Assembly: GCF_014633365.1 (NCBI RefSeq)
Contig: NC_068339.1
Coordinates: 31,381,316-31,445,315, forward strand
Length of the DNA stretch: 64,000 nt
Direction of reading: 5' to 3'
Source of the DNA: Diospyros lotus
Taxonomy: Eukaryota > Streptophyta > Magnoliopsida > Ericales > Ebenaceae
Shown: one piece after another, positions 33,867 through 44,649 of the stretch
How positions within the stretch are numbered: the first letter of the stretch is position 1
Layout: each line of letters opens with the position of its first letter
Notes under the pieces: generated by a model
Databases searched by the model: none
What the model was told of the DNA's origin: nothing
Seen by the model: the letters and a program-made list of their open reading frames with translations, nothing else
Translations under genes and position numbers: made by a program

Positions 33867-36510
33867 TGTAATACTCCGAAACTTGGGGTAAAGCTTGGAT
33901 GTTACAATAAAGTAAAAATATTTTAAATGAATGAATGCAATAATGAATCCTTGTCCTAGAAGCTATGTGTTGGACATATAGGATTAACTTGTTTGAGAAT
34001 TCTTTCCTAAAGTCTTAAAGTCTTATGGTTGTTATGATTAATCTTACACCAAAAGTCTTGGAATGACTTAACTTGGAAGACTTGACTTGGAAGACTTAAT
34101 TTGGAAGACTTGTATTGGCTTGCAAAGGAAGAGGATAATAGTGCTTATCCTAAAGCCACGTGAGGGAGTATTTGGAGGTTTAAGATTGGAAGAAAGGAGA
34201 AGCTTGCTTTGGAAGATAGAATCAAAGTAGGAAATATTCAAAGGTTGTAATGATGGATTTTTACCCCAAAAGTCTTAAGTGGCATGAGTTGGAAGGCTAT
34301 GAGTGGCTTGGAAGAGAAGAGATAAGGGTCTTTGAGTGTTCTTATCATGAAAGCCACGTGAAGGAGAGATTTGATTGGAAGGAAGTAAAGGCTTGAAGGA
34401 GAAGATGAAATCAAAATCAAATATTGTAATGATTAATCTTTATCCTAGAAGTCTAAAGTTGGAAGATTACGATTGGCTAGGAATTAGCTTGCAAGGGAAG
34501 AAAATGATAAGGCTTATCTTGGAAGTGTAGTTGGAAGCCTAGGATTGGAGGAAGTGGAAGCTTGCTTGAGAAGATTGCAAAAATTTCAAAAGTGTAATTA
34601 TTACTTGGGTGGAAAATGAGCAACTTGGAGGCCAAGTAAAATCTTGATAATTTGGGCATCTAAAGGCTATATAGAGGGAATAAATTAAGGCCACGAGAAG
34701 CTAAGGAAAGAGGAAAGAAAGAAAAAGCAAAAAAGAAGGAAAAAAGAGACTTGGCTGAAAAACTGCCAAATCAGAAAGGAAAATGAAAAGGTAAGCTAAT
34801 TTTATTTCCATAGGATCATAGATCATGAAAAGAGGAGTCAGTAGGTTCAAACAGAGAGCAAATCGGATAAAAAATGAGCAAGATATGGTCGTTTTAATTT
34901 TGGGTTGCAAAATAAAAAAGGGGGCAGCGCGTGGCCACCCTTCCGGGGGCATGTGAGGGTGCATCCGGACTCCGATTGCCTTGAAATTTTCACCGTTGTT
35001 CTCCTAATTTAATTATCTACAATTATCGTGTAGAAATATTTAAATTTTGCTTCATCTAAATGCGTGATTTCTACAAAACAATCCCTAGTGCTCAAAATCG
35101 GGCTGTAAACAGTGATATCGAAGGGAAACGATCAAGGTGAATGGTTCTCGTGCATGCTTCCTCTTGATCATTCTTGATTTCATTTGTGAGAGGTTATTAT
35201 GCATGCTCCTTGATTCCTATTGATCACTCTTAGTTTCCACTTGTGGATGATTGATGCTTACATCTCATGTTTCCCTATTTTCGAGCATTTCTTTCCTATT
35301 TTGCTTGATCACGGAGTTTGTTGTTGTGGTTTATCGATGGGATTAAACATGACTATTCTTGCTTGTATCTTGTGGATTGCATATCATATTTTCCTTGGTT
35401 TGTGCACCGTGCCTACAGGTGAGGCCGTGCCTACTTGATATTCCTTAGTTTGTACATATTCCTTCTGCTTTGTCTTCCACATATTGTTTGGTGATAGTTG
35501 CTATTGGTGGATCGGGAACTTGTACATGATAACTTGGGGGCTTGTTGGTGGAACATCACGATGATCGGGGGCGCAATCCCGTGCCCATAGGTGGGGTCGT
35601 GCCTAGAGGTGAGGCTGAGGGATTGGACCATGATCACGTGCCTAGAGGTGGGGCTTAGCCTAGAGGTGAGGCTTAGCCTAGAGGTGAGGCTGAGATGTTT
35701 CACACAAGTGCCGGCAAGGATGATGGTGACTCGTTGGCTTGTGATCATATTCCTTCTGCTTTGTCATACATCCTGTCATTTGGTGGCTGTGGCTTGTTAT
35801 GTGTGAACTACCACGGGGGCCTGTGTAAAGGGGCTGACCACGTGGGCCTGTGTAAGGGGGCTACCTCGAGCTTGTGTAAGGGGGCCGAGAGGTTACATCT
35901 CATGTGTTTGTTGCTTTTGAGCAAGTCTTTCCTATTGCACATGCATCTCGGTATTTGTATTTGTGGCTGTTTGTTGGGGTATCACAGGGGATCTTGTGCT
36001 CTTACAGTGAGCTGTGATCTTGGGAGATTTTGTTCTTATTTCTACATGTCTGCTGGCAAAGATGCTTATTACTCTTGCATGCGTTGTTTCTTTCTTTCCA
36101 CTCACTTAGATATAATTATCTAACTCGGGTGTTTCTTACCCCTGGGGCATTCATCGTCCCAGCTTTGTCGGAAGTATCAAGTGTTTCAGGTTGCAAGATC
36201 AAAGCGCAGGCAAGGACTCAGAGGTGGTGCTTGGCTGATTTAGAGTTGGATTTATTTGTGTAATCCCAATATTGCAATGTAAATAGCAGTTAAGATACTT
36301 AAGGATGTATTTGTGAAGCTGCTATAACTTTCTGATATGTAGGTGCGTGACGGACTTTTATTTAAAATTGTGGAAAACCTAGCTATTTAGCATACTCAGG
36401 TTCGATCCTTGCTTCCGTTGATAAAGGATTTCCAATAACGCCCGAGGTCATTATTAGCATATAATGAATATCTTATTACTTCATTGTGTAATTGGAAGTG
36501 GGGTGTTACA
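33867..36510 (+). mobile_element. Solo LTR, Tekay-like, perfect TSD
   Basis: It starts TGTAATACTCC and ends GGGGTGTTACA. GAGCT at 33862-33866 and again at 36511-36515 is a perfect 5-bp TSD. TATATAGAG at about 34664, a donor AAG|GTAAGC at 34791 and a GC-rich GCGCGTGG block near 34925 give the same architecture as the LTRs at 12679 and 50290. Direct minisatellites lie at 35590-35890. No coding sequence, so the internal region was lost by LTR-LTR recombination. Confidence 0.85.
35590..35890 (+). repeat. Two minisatellites within the solo LTR
   Basis: GCCTAGAGGTG(A/G)GGCT repeats every 17-18 bp in 35605-35695 in two groups. GGGCCTGTGTAA(A/G)GGGGCT repeats at 35817, 35846 and 35870. An unrelated 42-45 bp minisatellite lies in the inverted LTR at 62217-62340. 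Confidence 0.7.
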
Positions 36511-37600
36511 GAGCTCATTTGGTGGCTATACTTTCGGACACAAACACATCGTACGGCTTCAAACGATGGTTTCCCTCACTCAAAACAAGTTTCTATTGTT
36601 GTATTTTGGCAACAACACTATCTTTACAAAACTGTCTCTTATATTCTCTCTTAAATGCATACATCTCCATATTAATATTTTCATATATAAACTTGTCAAT
36701 TGCCTAATGTTTTCTCAAATCTTTTTTATGAAAAATCTTGTATGCTATATACCCATTCATGTTTATTCTATTCACTATTGCATTTGTTTGGTAGTTTCAG
36801 AAAAATGTTATTTTCAAATAACTTTACATCATAAATTCAAAGATATTTTCATTATTTCTAAAAAATAGTCAAAACACTCAATTCACCCCTTTCTTAAGTA
36901 ATCTTTTAGATCGCATCATCTGCCTCATGTCTCAATGGTGTAGGGAGGCAGATGTTCATTGATGAGATTCATTGACCTCCACTAAATAGAGGCATACGTT
37001 CTCTGTTATCTGTATTGGTGGTGATTTGAAATCCCTTGTCCAAGGTGAGCATGAGATTGGAAAGAGTTCTAATGTCGGATTGAATTTGACATACTACCTC
37101 GATCACACCTTATTAGATTAGACGCAAAGACCAAGCCTTGTGAGCTTAATCAGTCCATAGCTCTGACTCAGTTAGGATGTTAGTCAGTAGAAGGACTATA
37201 GTGCATAGTAATCAAGGAGGCTTAATGGGTTCATTTGAAGCTAGATTTCATTTTCATTAAGATCGTCTTGAGTCCAACTTGAGGATACACAGGATCTTTT
37301 GAGGTGCTCTGGGGATTTGGAGAGATCCTCTCAGTAGGTTGATGGGATCGACCGATGTTAAAGAGTTGACATGTCTAGAGAAATAACTTAGACATCGCAT
37401 GGACAACCGGCATTGATCTTCATCCGGAAGGTATACCGAAAATCCTCCTATGGCATTGGCTTTTCTGTTTTGCATATGGATGATGTATATTGAGTCATGC
37501 AAGGTCAATTTTTGTCTCTACTGTGCATGTTTAATGCTTCCACTGTCCTATTTTCTGTATTGAAAATGCCTTTAAAATGTAAAATCCTTATAATGATCCA
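36511..37600 (+). mobile_element. Possible Ty1/copia remnant
   Basis: TTGTTGTATTTTGGCAACAA at about 36597 recurs at about 60639. CTCAATTCACCCCTTTCTTA at about 36878 resembles the sequence near the 5' LTR end of SIRE-type copia elements. The rest carries no recognisable frame. Confidence 0.3.
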
Positions 37601-37603
37601 CCA

Positions 37604-39170
37604 AGAATTGGTATTTTGGCACAATTATGACGCTGCCCCTTCGAAGATGTCCCCCAAAGACTAATCCTCAAAGGTAAGAAGCCCCGAAGAGGGGTATGCC
37701 ATGTTACTTGGGATAATCTAGGTCACAAGACATGGGGGAAGGTTTCCCAAGAGCTTCCGGGGGTTAATTGGGTAGAAAGAAGGTTTAGGTGTAGCAGTTG
37801 GGCCTTCGGCGAGGCATTGCCTTGAAGGTCCTCTGGCAAGCCTTCGAGGAGCTTGCCCCAAAGGGTCTTCCAAGTGTTGCAGCCCCTTTGGGGTAGAAAC
37901 CCTTCCGAAGGGTCCCTAGAAGGGTATGCCACAACACTTTTAATGATAATAGAACCAGATTATACTCTCAAAGTTGCTTTTTGAACATATTAAATTCTAA
38001 ATTTTTCTAGGCAAGTTCAGACATTTGAAAGGGCTATTTCAAACATCTAAATGCTGGAAGAATTGAAGCCTTTTTACAACTTCATGATCAAACATTTGAA
38101 AAGAGAACTCCAAACAGTAGAATAAAGGTAGAATGCTTTAGGTTATCTCTTGTTATGAGTACTCAATTAATCGTCTGAAGGTCACTCCTCAGAAGTCCGA
38201 ATCAAGGCAAAGTTAGAATCCTTGGTTGTTCAAAAGTCTGAACCTTAGTGTTTGGACGTCTAAATCAAGATGATAAGTTGTGCATTCTTTAAGTCATCGT
38301 GTCTTTAGAAGAACATAAACAGAGTGAGATTTTTTATATACTCATATATTTTCCTCCAAAGAACCACTTTAAATTGATTCTCTTGTCTTTGATTTAAGTA
38401 AGAAAAAATTGATTTTTCCCAATCTAGTTACAGTATTTTTGCTCCAAGAATGTCTAAACATTGATATTTTTTCCTCTCTCATCAAGAGTTGACCATATAA
38501 CCTTTTTTTTTCCTACCATCAAACCAGAAATATAATTTCCAGTTTGTTGTCTTCTTATGTAGCTATACGTCTGCATGATTTTGAGCTTTTCATTAACTAA
38601 AAGTGTTGATCTCTCTTGAGAAAAGTCCTGGATGCATGTTGCATTCTTCTTCCAATATCTCCAACGATTATTTTGAACCCTATAAAAAATAAGTTCGTTG
38701 AAAACTCAAACACGTGGAAAATCTAAGAACTTGCAAGAGCATTGAATATACTCAAAGCAAAAAAGTGTGCTGGTGAAGCTGGAGCATTGATTTAAGTTTG
38801 TTTTTTCATTTACACGTTCATCGTGTTCTTTTGATAAAGTCCATGTTAGTTGTAATTAACTTTTTTGTTGGTGCACTTAACTAACTTGCCAGTTGGGAAT
38901 TTTGACCTTAATTAGTACGAGAGATTTGTATTTGCCACAAGAAGTGATCTTGATGGATAAGAGAATATGCATATAGGTGTCTAGCTCTTTCCAAGGCTAG
39001 AGATTTTTTTAGTGAAACTTTTAAAGGTTTAGGGTTGTGGTTGTGCTTATTTGATATCTTATTACTTGAAAAATTCCTGACTATTAGAGATTAAATCACT
39101 CCAATATGTACTAATTTCCCTTAAATTTGAAAAAGACTTGAAAAAAGTCCAATTCACCACCCTGGGCTAA
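37604..39170 (+). mobile_element. Possible SIRE-like Ty1/copia LTR
   Basis: It starts near TTGGTATTTTGGCACAAT. It contains AGAAGTCCGAA / AAAGTCTGAA type blocks and ends near TCCAATTCACCACCCTGGGC (39148-39167). The start and end motifs are those of SIRE-type LTRs, about 1.5 kb apart. No TSD or PBS was found. 37790-37925 carries several short palindromes. Confidence 0.35.
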
Positions 39171-39609
39171 ATATCTAGGCAACAATCAGTACACTTAGAT
39201 TTATCAGTTCAGCAAGTTTGAAAGTAGATATTAGCTTGAGTGAGATTGAGTTTATCTCTAATCTAGACACGATTCATTGGTTAGTCTTTTATATTTATTT
39301 GGTATATTTATTACATGATGAATACCTTTTTAGTCAACCTTGTTGTACACACAATTGAATAGTCTTCTGTTATTTGTTCCTCCATGCATATGCTGAAGAT
39401 AACATCGATTCAGTATCATCTACCTTCTTATACATAATAATGCAAATTAATTGACTAAGATATTCTTCTCTTTACACATTAATAACAACAATTCAAGAAT
39501 CAAAACTACAACTAAGAGAGGAGAAAGTGAAGGTGACGTGGATCTCTCTCCTTCGCTATATATTAATTAATATACATATATAATATATAGGCACGTATGG
39601 TTTCATTTG

Positions 39610-42600
39610 TTACTTGTCCCTTGCATAGTTTTTTACGTACCTTGTGGGAGCAGAACCAGAAATCGCTTCTTCTGATCTAGTGGTAAAAATTGTATGATCT
39701 CCCCCCTTGTCAGCTTCTCTTCTGACCAGATCTTGCTTGGGCTTCAGTTGCATCATCTTCCCATTAGATTTGCATTTTTTATAGCGACTTCCTTGATCAG
39801 TGGTGCCCTGATCCGCTCTCAAGGAGGAGGATTGTTCATCACAAGTGGTAGGCTGCTCTTCATCATCATGATCAGGTGGAAGCTCAATAATATGGCTTGC
39901 TGCTGCTCCTAGAGGCTTCCTGCTGCTGGATCCTCCTCTCTCTTGTTCAAAGAAGAGGACTTGCACTACTGTTCTCAACGGCAGCCTCTCATTCCTCACA
40001 GCATGCGCGCATACTTCCGGGGATAGTTTTTGGCAATTCAGTATGCGACAGAGCTGTTTTTTCTCCGCCTTTGTCAGACCAGGATGCTCCTGCATGCACG
40101 CGTGGTTGTTAATGAATTAGGAAAGTACAGTAACTTTCACTTGAACAGCATGTTTCTGTGTTACATTCAGAAATTAAGCTCCCTAAGAAGTAAGACCCAA
40201 TCGAGAAAGAGAAAAGAAGGGCCTGGATTCAAGGCCCAGAAAACATGCAAGCTGCAGGAGTTAGTTTCCTCTAGCATACACACACACACACACCTTTAGA
40301 TAAGTGTTAATTGCCTTGTAAAGATCATCGTGGGTAGGCCGAGCAATTTCTGGCAAAGCTTCTGCAAGAGACACTACTTTGGCTACTGGCATGTTGACAT
40401 CCGCTGCCACTACTTGGAGATAAGAATCAATGAGCTTTCCAACCTTGCGAATTAACAGCACTGATGGGCCATGTTCTCCAAAGTTAAGTCTCCTCCAATG
40501 CAGCAGGAAACTTTCTAACACTGCCCCAATCAAGTCAACATCATGAAATTGCCCATTGGAGGATAATTGTGAAGGTAATAGCAGGTCATCCACCGTAGCC
40601 TCCTCAAGTTGTAGGCTAGATCGCCTTATGAGTTCAGCCTTGGTAACTGGGGACACCCCCAGAAAATTTGCTATTCTAAGTAGTCTCAGCAAGAATCCAA
40701 TTGAAACCGATCCTCTATCTGCGGGAATCAAGCTAGCAATGGTCTCAAGAATTCGGGGTTTCCTATCTGCAAATTCTTCGGTTTGAGAAGTTGAACACTG
40801 AGGAGACCAACTCTTTGTAGTGTCTGGTAACCAGCGGCAGGTATAGACATGTAAAGCTTCCCCAATTAGCTGCGGAGGTTGCAAGTTTGTTGATCTAACA
40901 GCAGTGAGAACGCATCGGAACAGATCTATATCAAGATCAGACACGTCCTCTGTCCACCAATCCTTAGGCACAGGTCGGTGGCGTTTTTGAGCATAGCCCG
41001 GTCTAGTATAAGTATAGGACCATGTGACCTGATGCATACAGTTTTCATTCAAAATCATCAAACCTTGAGATTTGAGATGCATCATAAATGTACCTAAGCT
41101 ATGTTAACAATCTTTTCTAGATTTTCAGCCAATTAATGCATGAAGTGTAAATGCAATACAAGTGAAATTGACGCAAATACAACCTTGGCAGGGGGGGTAA
41201 GGATTCTCTCAACGATAGAATCAATGCACCTCCTGGTGATGCCAAGATTTTCTGACCACTCGGGTAGTTGTCCAGTTGTCTGCAATGTGAGAATGGAATC
41301 CTTCCAACCTTCAAGAATGCATGAATTGAGAAAAGCTTCGAGTTTTAGAACCAAATTTCCTTTCTCAACCGCTTCAGTCATTCCAAGGAATTTAGCTGCG
41401 CAGAGTGCAGGTACAATATTATGTGCGCCAAGATTGATTGTAATCCCATAGCAAAACTTAGCACACAACTCAAAAGCATCTTCACCTCCAGGAATGTCAT
41501 GAAGCTCCAGAGCAATATTGTCAGAATCTGAGCACAGTTGTTGTAGGAGGCCACAGTAGGAAAGAACTTCATGCTGCAACTAGGAGTGTAGCAGTTAACA
41601 ATTAAGGAGCTAACTAATTGTTAATTAATCTGGTGCTTTTCATGTCTACAATATTTTCAAGTTAATCACTTTTATTTTTATGACTAATTCTATTACAATT
41701 AGTGATAATTAGGCTGTTATTCTCAATCATGAGGATTATCCTGGTCTCTGAGTACATATACATATGCTTCCACACGATCGTGGATGTGCTTCCGGTTAGT
41801 ATCATCATTTTCCTATCACGTTTAATGCTTCAGAGGTATGGGCTTTCTTCATTTCATAATTCACTGCTTTTGCATTATTTATATCACCCCCACATTTTTA
41901 TTTTATTTATTTGTTGATTTATTTATTTTGCTTTCTATGCATGCCATGTGAAGGGAAAGTAAAGGATCTTAACAAGTAGCTAGAAGATGGTTTTTAGTCT
42001 GCCTTCAAGGTTGGTTAACCTCAGTAATAAGTGCAGGCAGCCAGCTGGCTAGGGCTAGGGCTAGGGACAAGCAAAGCCAAAACAAAATCCTAGTGGAAAA
42101 GATATGGCTTAAAAGATCTGCAAAGCTGAACCAAGGCAAGGTGCACGTTCACTCACTGATCAAGATATCCAGACAACAGGGCAAGAGCATCTTTATAGAT
42201 GAGCAGGACAAAAGGATCAATTCTCAAGAAGTTAATTATCAGTAACTTGAGTTGGACCCCTTCCTACTGCAGGAACCATCAAGGTCAATGTGGATGCAGC
42301 TTCCAGGAGAGGCTAAGGGAGTGGAGGGAATGGGATCATATATACATACCAATGGGCAGTCAGGAATGCTGAATTTCAGTGGGCAGCCACCATATTCTTC
42401 CAAACGCACTAAGCTCAGCTGCAAGCTCTCTTGCAGCTGAAGCAACGAAAGCTATGGGAATGGAAGAGCAGAGCTCCTCCAAGGGTGGCAGAGGAAGGGT
42501 CCAGTTTGAATCAGATTCCCTTCCATTGGTGAGAAAATGACCAAGAATGCAGACGGGGAAGTCCACTGGACAATTCATATACACATATATATATATGTTG

Positions 42601-43206
42601 AGTCGGGAGAGTGGGACTTGGCTGCAAATTAAGGAACAAGAACTGGTCTATTTTCCACATAAATAGAAGTGCAAACTCAGCAGCCTACTATGTACTAACT
42701 AGCAGCATGCATTGACAAAAACATCCAAAGTGTAATGCAGAAGGCAGCAGAATTCTGTGTAAAAGATAGGGAACATAATAATCTGCTCTTTCATCCAACA
42801 GCAACTTGCAGGATGTAGATCACGTTTCTTTTGTAGCTAGAGAAACATCAGGGGAAGCTGTGCCATTATATCCTTTTGTAATCCTTTCATTGTCTAATGA
42901 ATGCTTTACTTAGCCAAAAAAAAAATAGCTCTTGTATCTGATGAAGCGCATGTAAGAAATTCAGTAATGATTCATACCTTATGCAGAAGATAACTGATAC
43001 TGTTAATATTTATGGTCAGATCACTGGCAACATCTGATATCACCGTCCTGCATCATTGGTGTCAGTTTTGTAGTCAAAATCTATATTTTGAATTCCTTTT
43101 CTTTCTTTTAGCAACAAACTATGCACTGATTGCATGTAATTAAACACCTGGTAGCCTCTTCTGTATGGAAGGTGTCCGGCCTTGTCCCAAGCCTCATATA
43201 CTTCAT
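39610..43206 (-). CDS. BTB/POZ-NPH3 domain protein, NPY-like (NRL family)
   Basis: Five exons on the minus strand: 43206-43148, 43047-42978, 41573-41184, 41028-40294 and 40089-39610 (stop). All introns are GT-AG and the phases fit, giving 577 residues. The start [13 protein letters not shown] matches the MKFMKLGxxPDTF start of NPY-type members. The BTB domain is about residues 21-130, with [28 protein letters not shown] and [12 protein letters not shown]. The NPH3 domain starts at DWW (196-198, [16 protein letters not shown]) and ends at [17 protein letters not shown] (451-467). The usual HKFPLLSK after the first BTB segment is HKHEVLSY here. NRL proteins are thought to act as CUL3 substrate adaptors at the plasma membrane in phototropism or auxin-dependent organogenesis. 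The tail (468-577) lacks the common basic RxS end; an AG|GTACGT near 39640 could splice to a missed last exon. Confidence 0.9.
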
Positions 43207-43256
43207 CTTTCTGATTGTTGTTTCCTTTAACCAATCATTTGAACCGCAAAATACGT
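43207..43256 (-). other. 5' UTR exon segment of the NRL gene, with minimal uORF
   Basis: A TTTTCAG acceptor ends at 43257, so an intron interrupts the 5' UTR. Within the 50-nt leader is a four-codon upstream ORF, ATGATTGGTTAA, ending about 20 nt before the main ATG. The upstream UTR exon was not fixed; a donor at 45858 (GTG|GTATGA) is one candidate. Confidence 0.5.
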
Positions 43257-44327
43257 CTGAAAAGGGAAGAAAGCATTACATCAAACAAAGCCTTTAACTA
43301 CACTTGGTAAAATTTTTGGTGGAAAAATAGACCAGCATAATTAGATTAGTTCTTCCAAAGACCTCCAATCATTCTTTTTGGTAAAATGCAATTATGATTG
43401 AGCCATGCTAGAGTATGTTGGATAGTTAAGATGAATTGTAATAAAATATTGAAATTCCATAAGATACATTTAAGGAAAGATTTAAGATGGTAAAAATATC
43501 TACAGAGAAGAGAGAAATTATATGCATACATGAAAACCAACCTTTGAGAAAAGTCTCTCTCTGACAATATATAAAGCAATAGGCGCCAGATAATGGTAAT
43601 ATATATGACAATTCTTGGTTAAAATATACATATTGTCTGATGGGTTGAGTGAAGGAATTGGGGAAATAAGCTAGCTAGTTAGGTAGACTCATGGCAACCA
43701 AGTAAAAAGGATTGCTAAGGCAATGCTTTGTGTAATAATAGATCTTGTCAGTTGAATGAGCTGGAGACTTATATATAATTCAAAAAGAAATGCCTCCTTA
43801 GGTGTTCGGGTTGGGCTGTTTTTCATACTCGGATTCAGCTTGCAGGGTTTGTTGTTTTTGTCTGTTTTGATGTGGCCAGAGATTGGACTCTATACATTAG
43901 TCTGAGGCCTTATGCCTCAGTCCTTTGACTCCTTTGTGGCAGCTTCTATATATGATGGATGCAAGCAAAACAAGAAAGAAATAATTTGACTAAGTTTAGG
44001 CCTTTTGGCACACGTATGATATATGAGCTACATTAATGAAGAATCAAACTTAATTACTGACTGCTGGTTGAGTTTACAAGTGATGATCTTATAATGTATG
44101 CAAGTGCGTATATAAAACGGGAACTGGGTGGTCCGTGCTTCAATAAGAAATACGATAGGGAAAAGCACCACAAACTAACAAAGGCATAGTATAAAGATCA
44201 TTTTTCATCTGATGCACAAGGAAAAAGTCAGCCGCAACGTTAAGCTCTTTGGAAATACCCCTTAAAAATTGAACATGGACCGGTACCACTTTTACATCGA
44301 ATATTTCTGTTTTCCTATGGTGGGGTA
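43257..44327. other. NRL gene 5' region or UTR intron, no other feature
   Basis: AT-rich DNA with no coding frame of note. If the 5' UTR intron reaches about 45.86 kb, this whole interval is intronic. Confidence 0.4.
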
Positions 44328-44649
44328 TGTTAAATATTAAACTTGCACGTGGAATAATTCCAGGTGTCAAAAGAAGCTGAAGCTGAGGAGTTCAGAAACT
44401 GAAGAATAAATAAGTGGGAAATAAAGAGTAGAAATTATTAGAGCCTTTTGGTATTCTCAACCTCAACCTTTTGTATTACCCTTAGTAAATCTGAGCCTAT
44501 AAATAGGCATGTAGATAAACACTTCAAATTAATTCAAAGAAATACAAATTCTTCATTTCTTCCTCATTCATAGTCTTTATTATACACAATCACACACAAC
44601 GTGATTGAGAGAGTGAGTACGAGTTTCAAAAATCTCATATCCACCAACA
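44328..44649 (+). mobile_element. Solo LTR, 322 bp, perfect TSD, upstream of the NRL gene
   Basis: It starts TGTTAAATATT and ends CCACCAACA. GGGTA at 44323-44327 and 44650-44654 is a perfect 5-bp TSD. TATAAATAGGC at about 44497 is its promoter box, pointing away from the gene. Size and TG...CA ends fit a small Ty1/copia LTR. It lies 1.1 kb upstream of the first coding exon, in the promoter or 5' UTR intron. Confidence 0.85.

Noticed and set aside
40261..41085. A 274-codon gene starting MMHLKSQG
   Set aside because: The true exon starts at 41028 after a GCATCAG acceptor; the Met and the tail ending in [10 protein letters not shown] are read-through into introns.
43040..43234. 64-codon minus-strand frame MVKGNNNQ
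   Set aside because: It overlaps the first NRL exon in another frame and does not start with ATG in the sequence. The frame [13 protein letters not shown] is the one conserved in the family.
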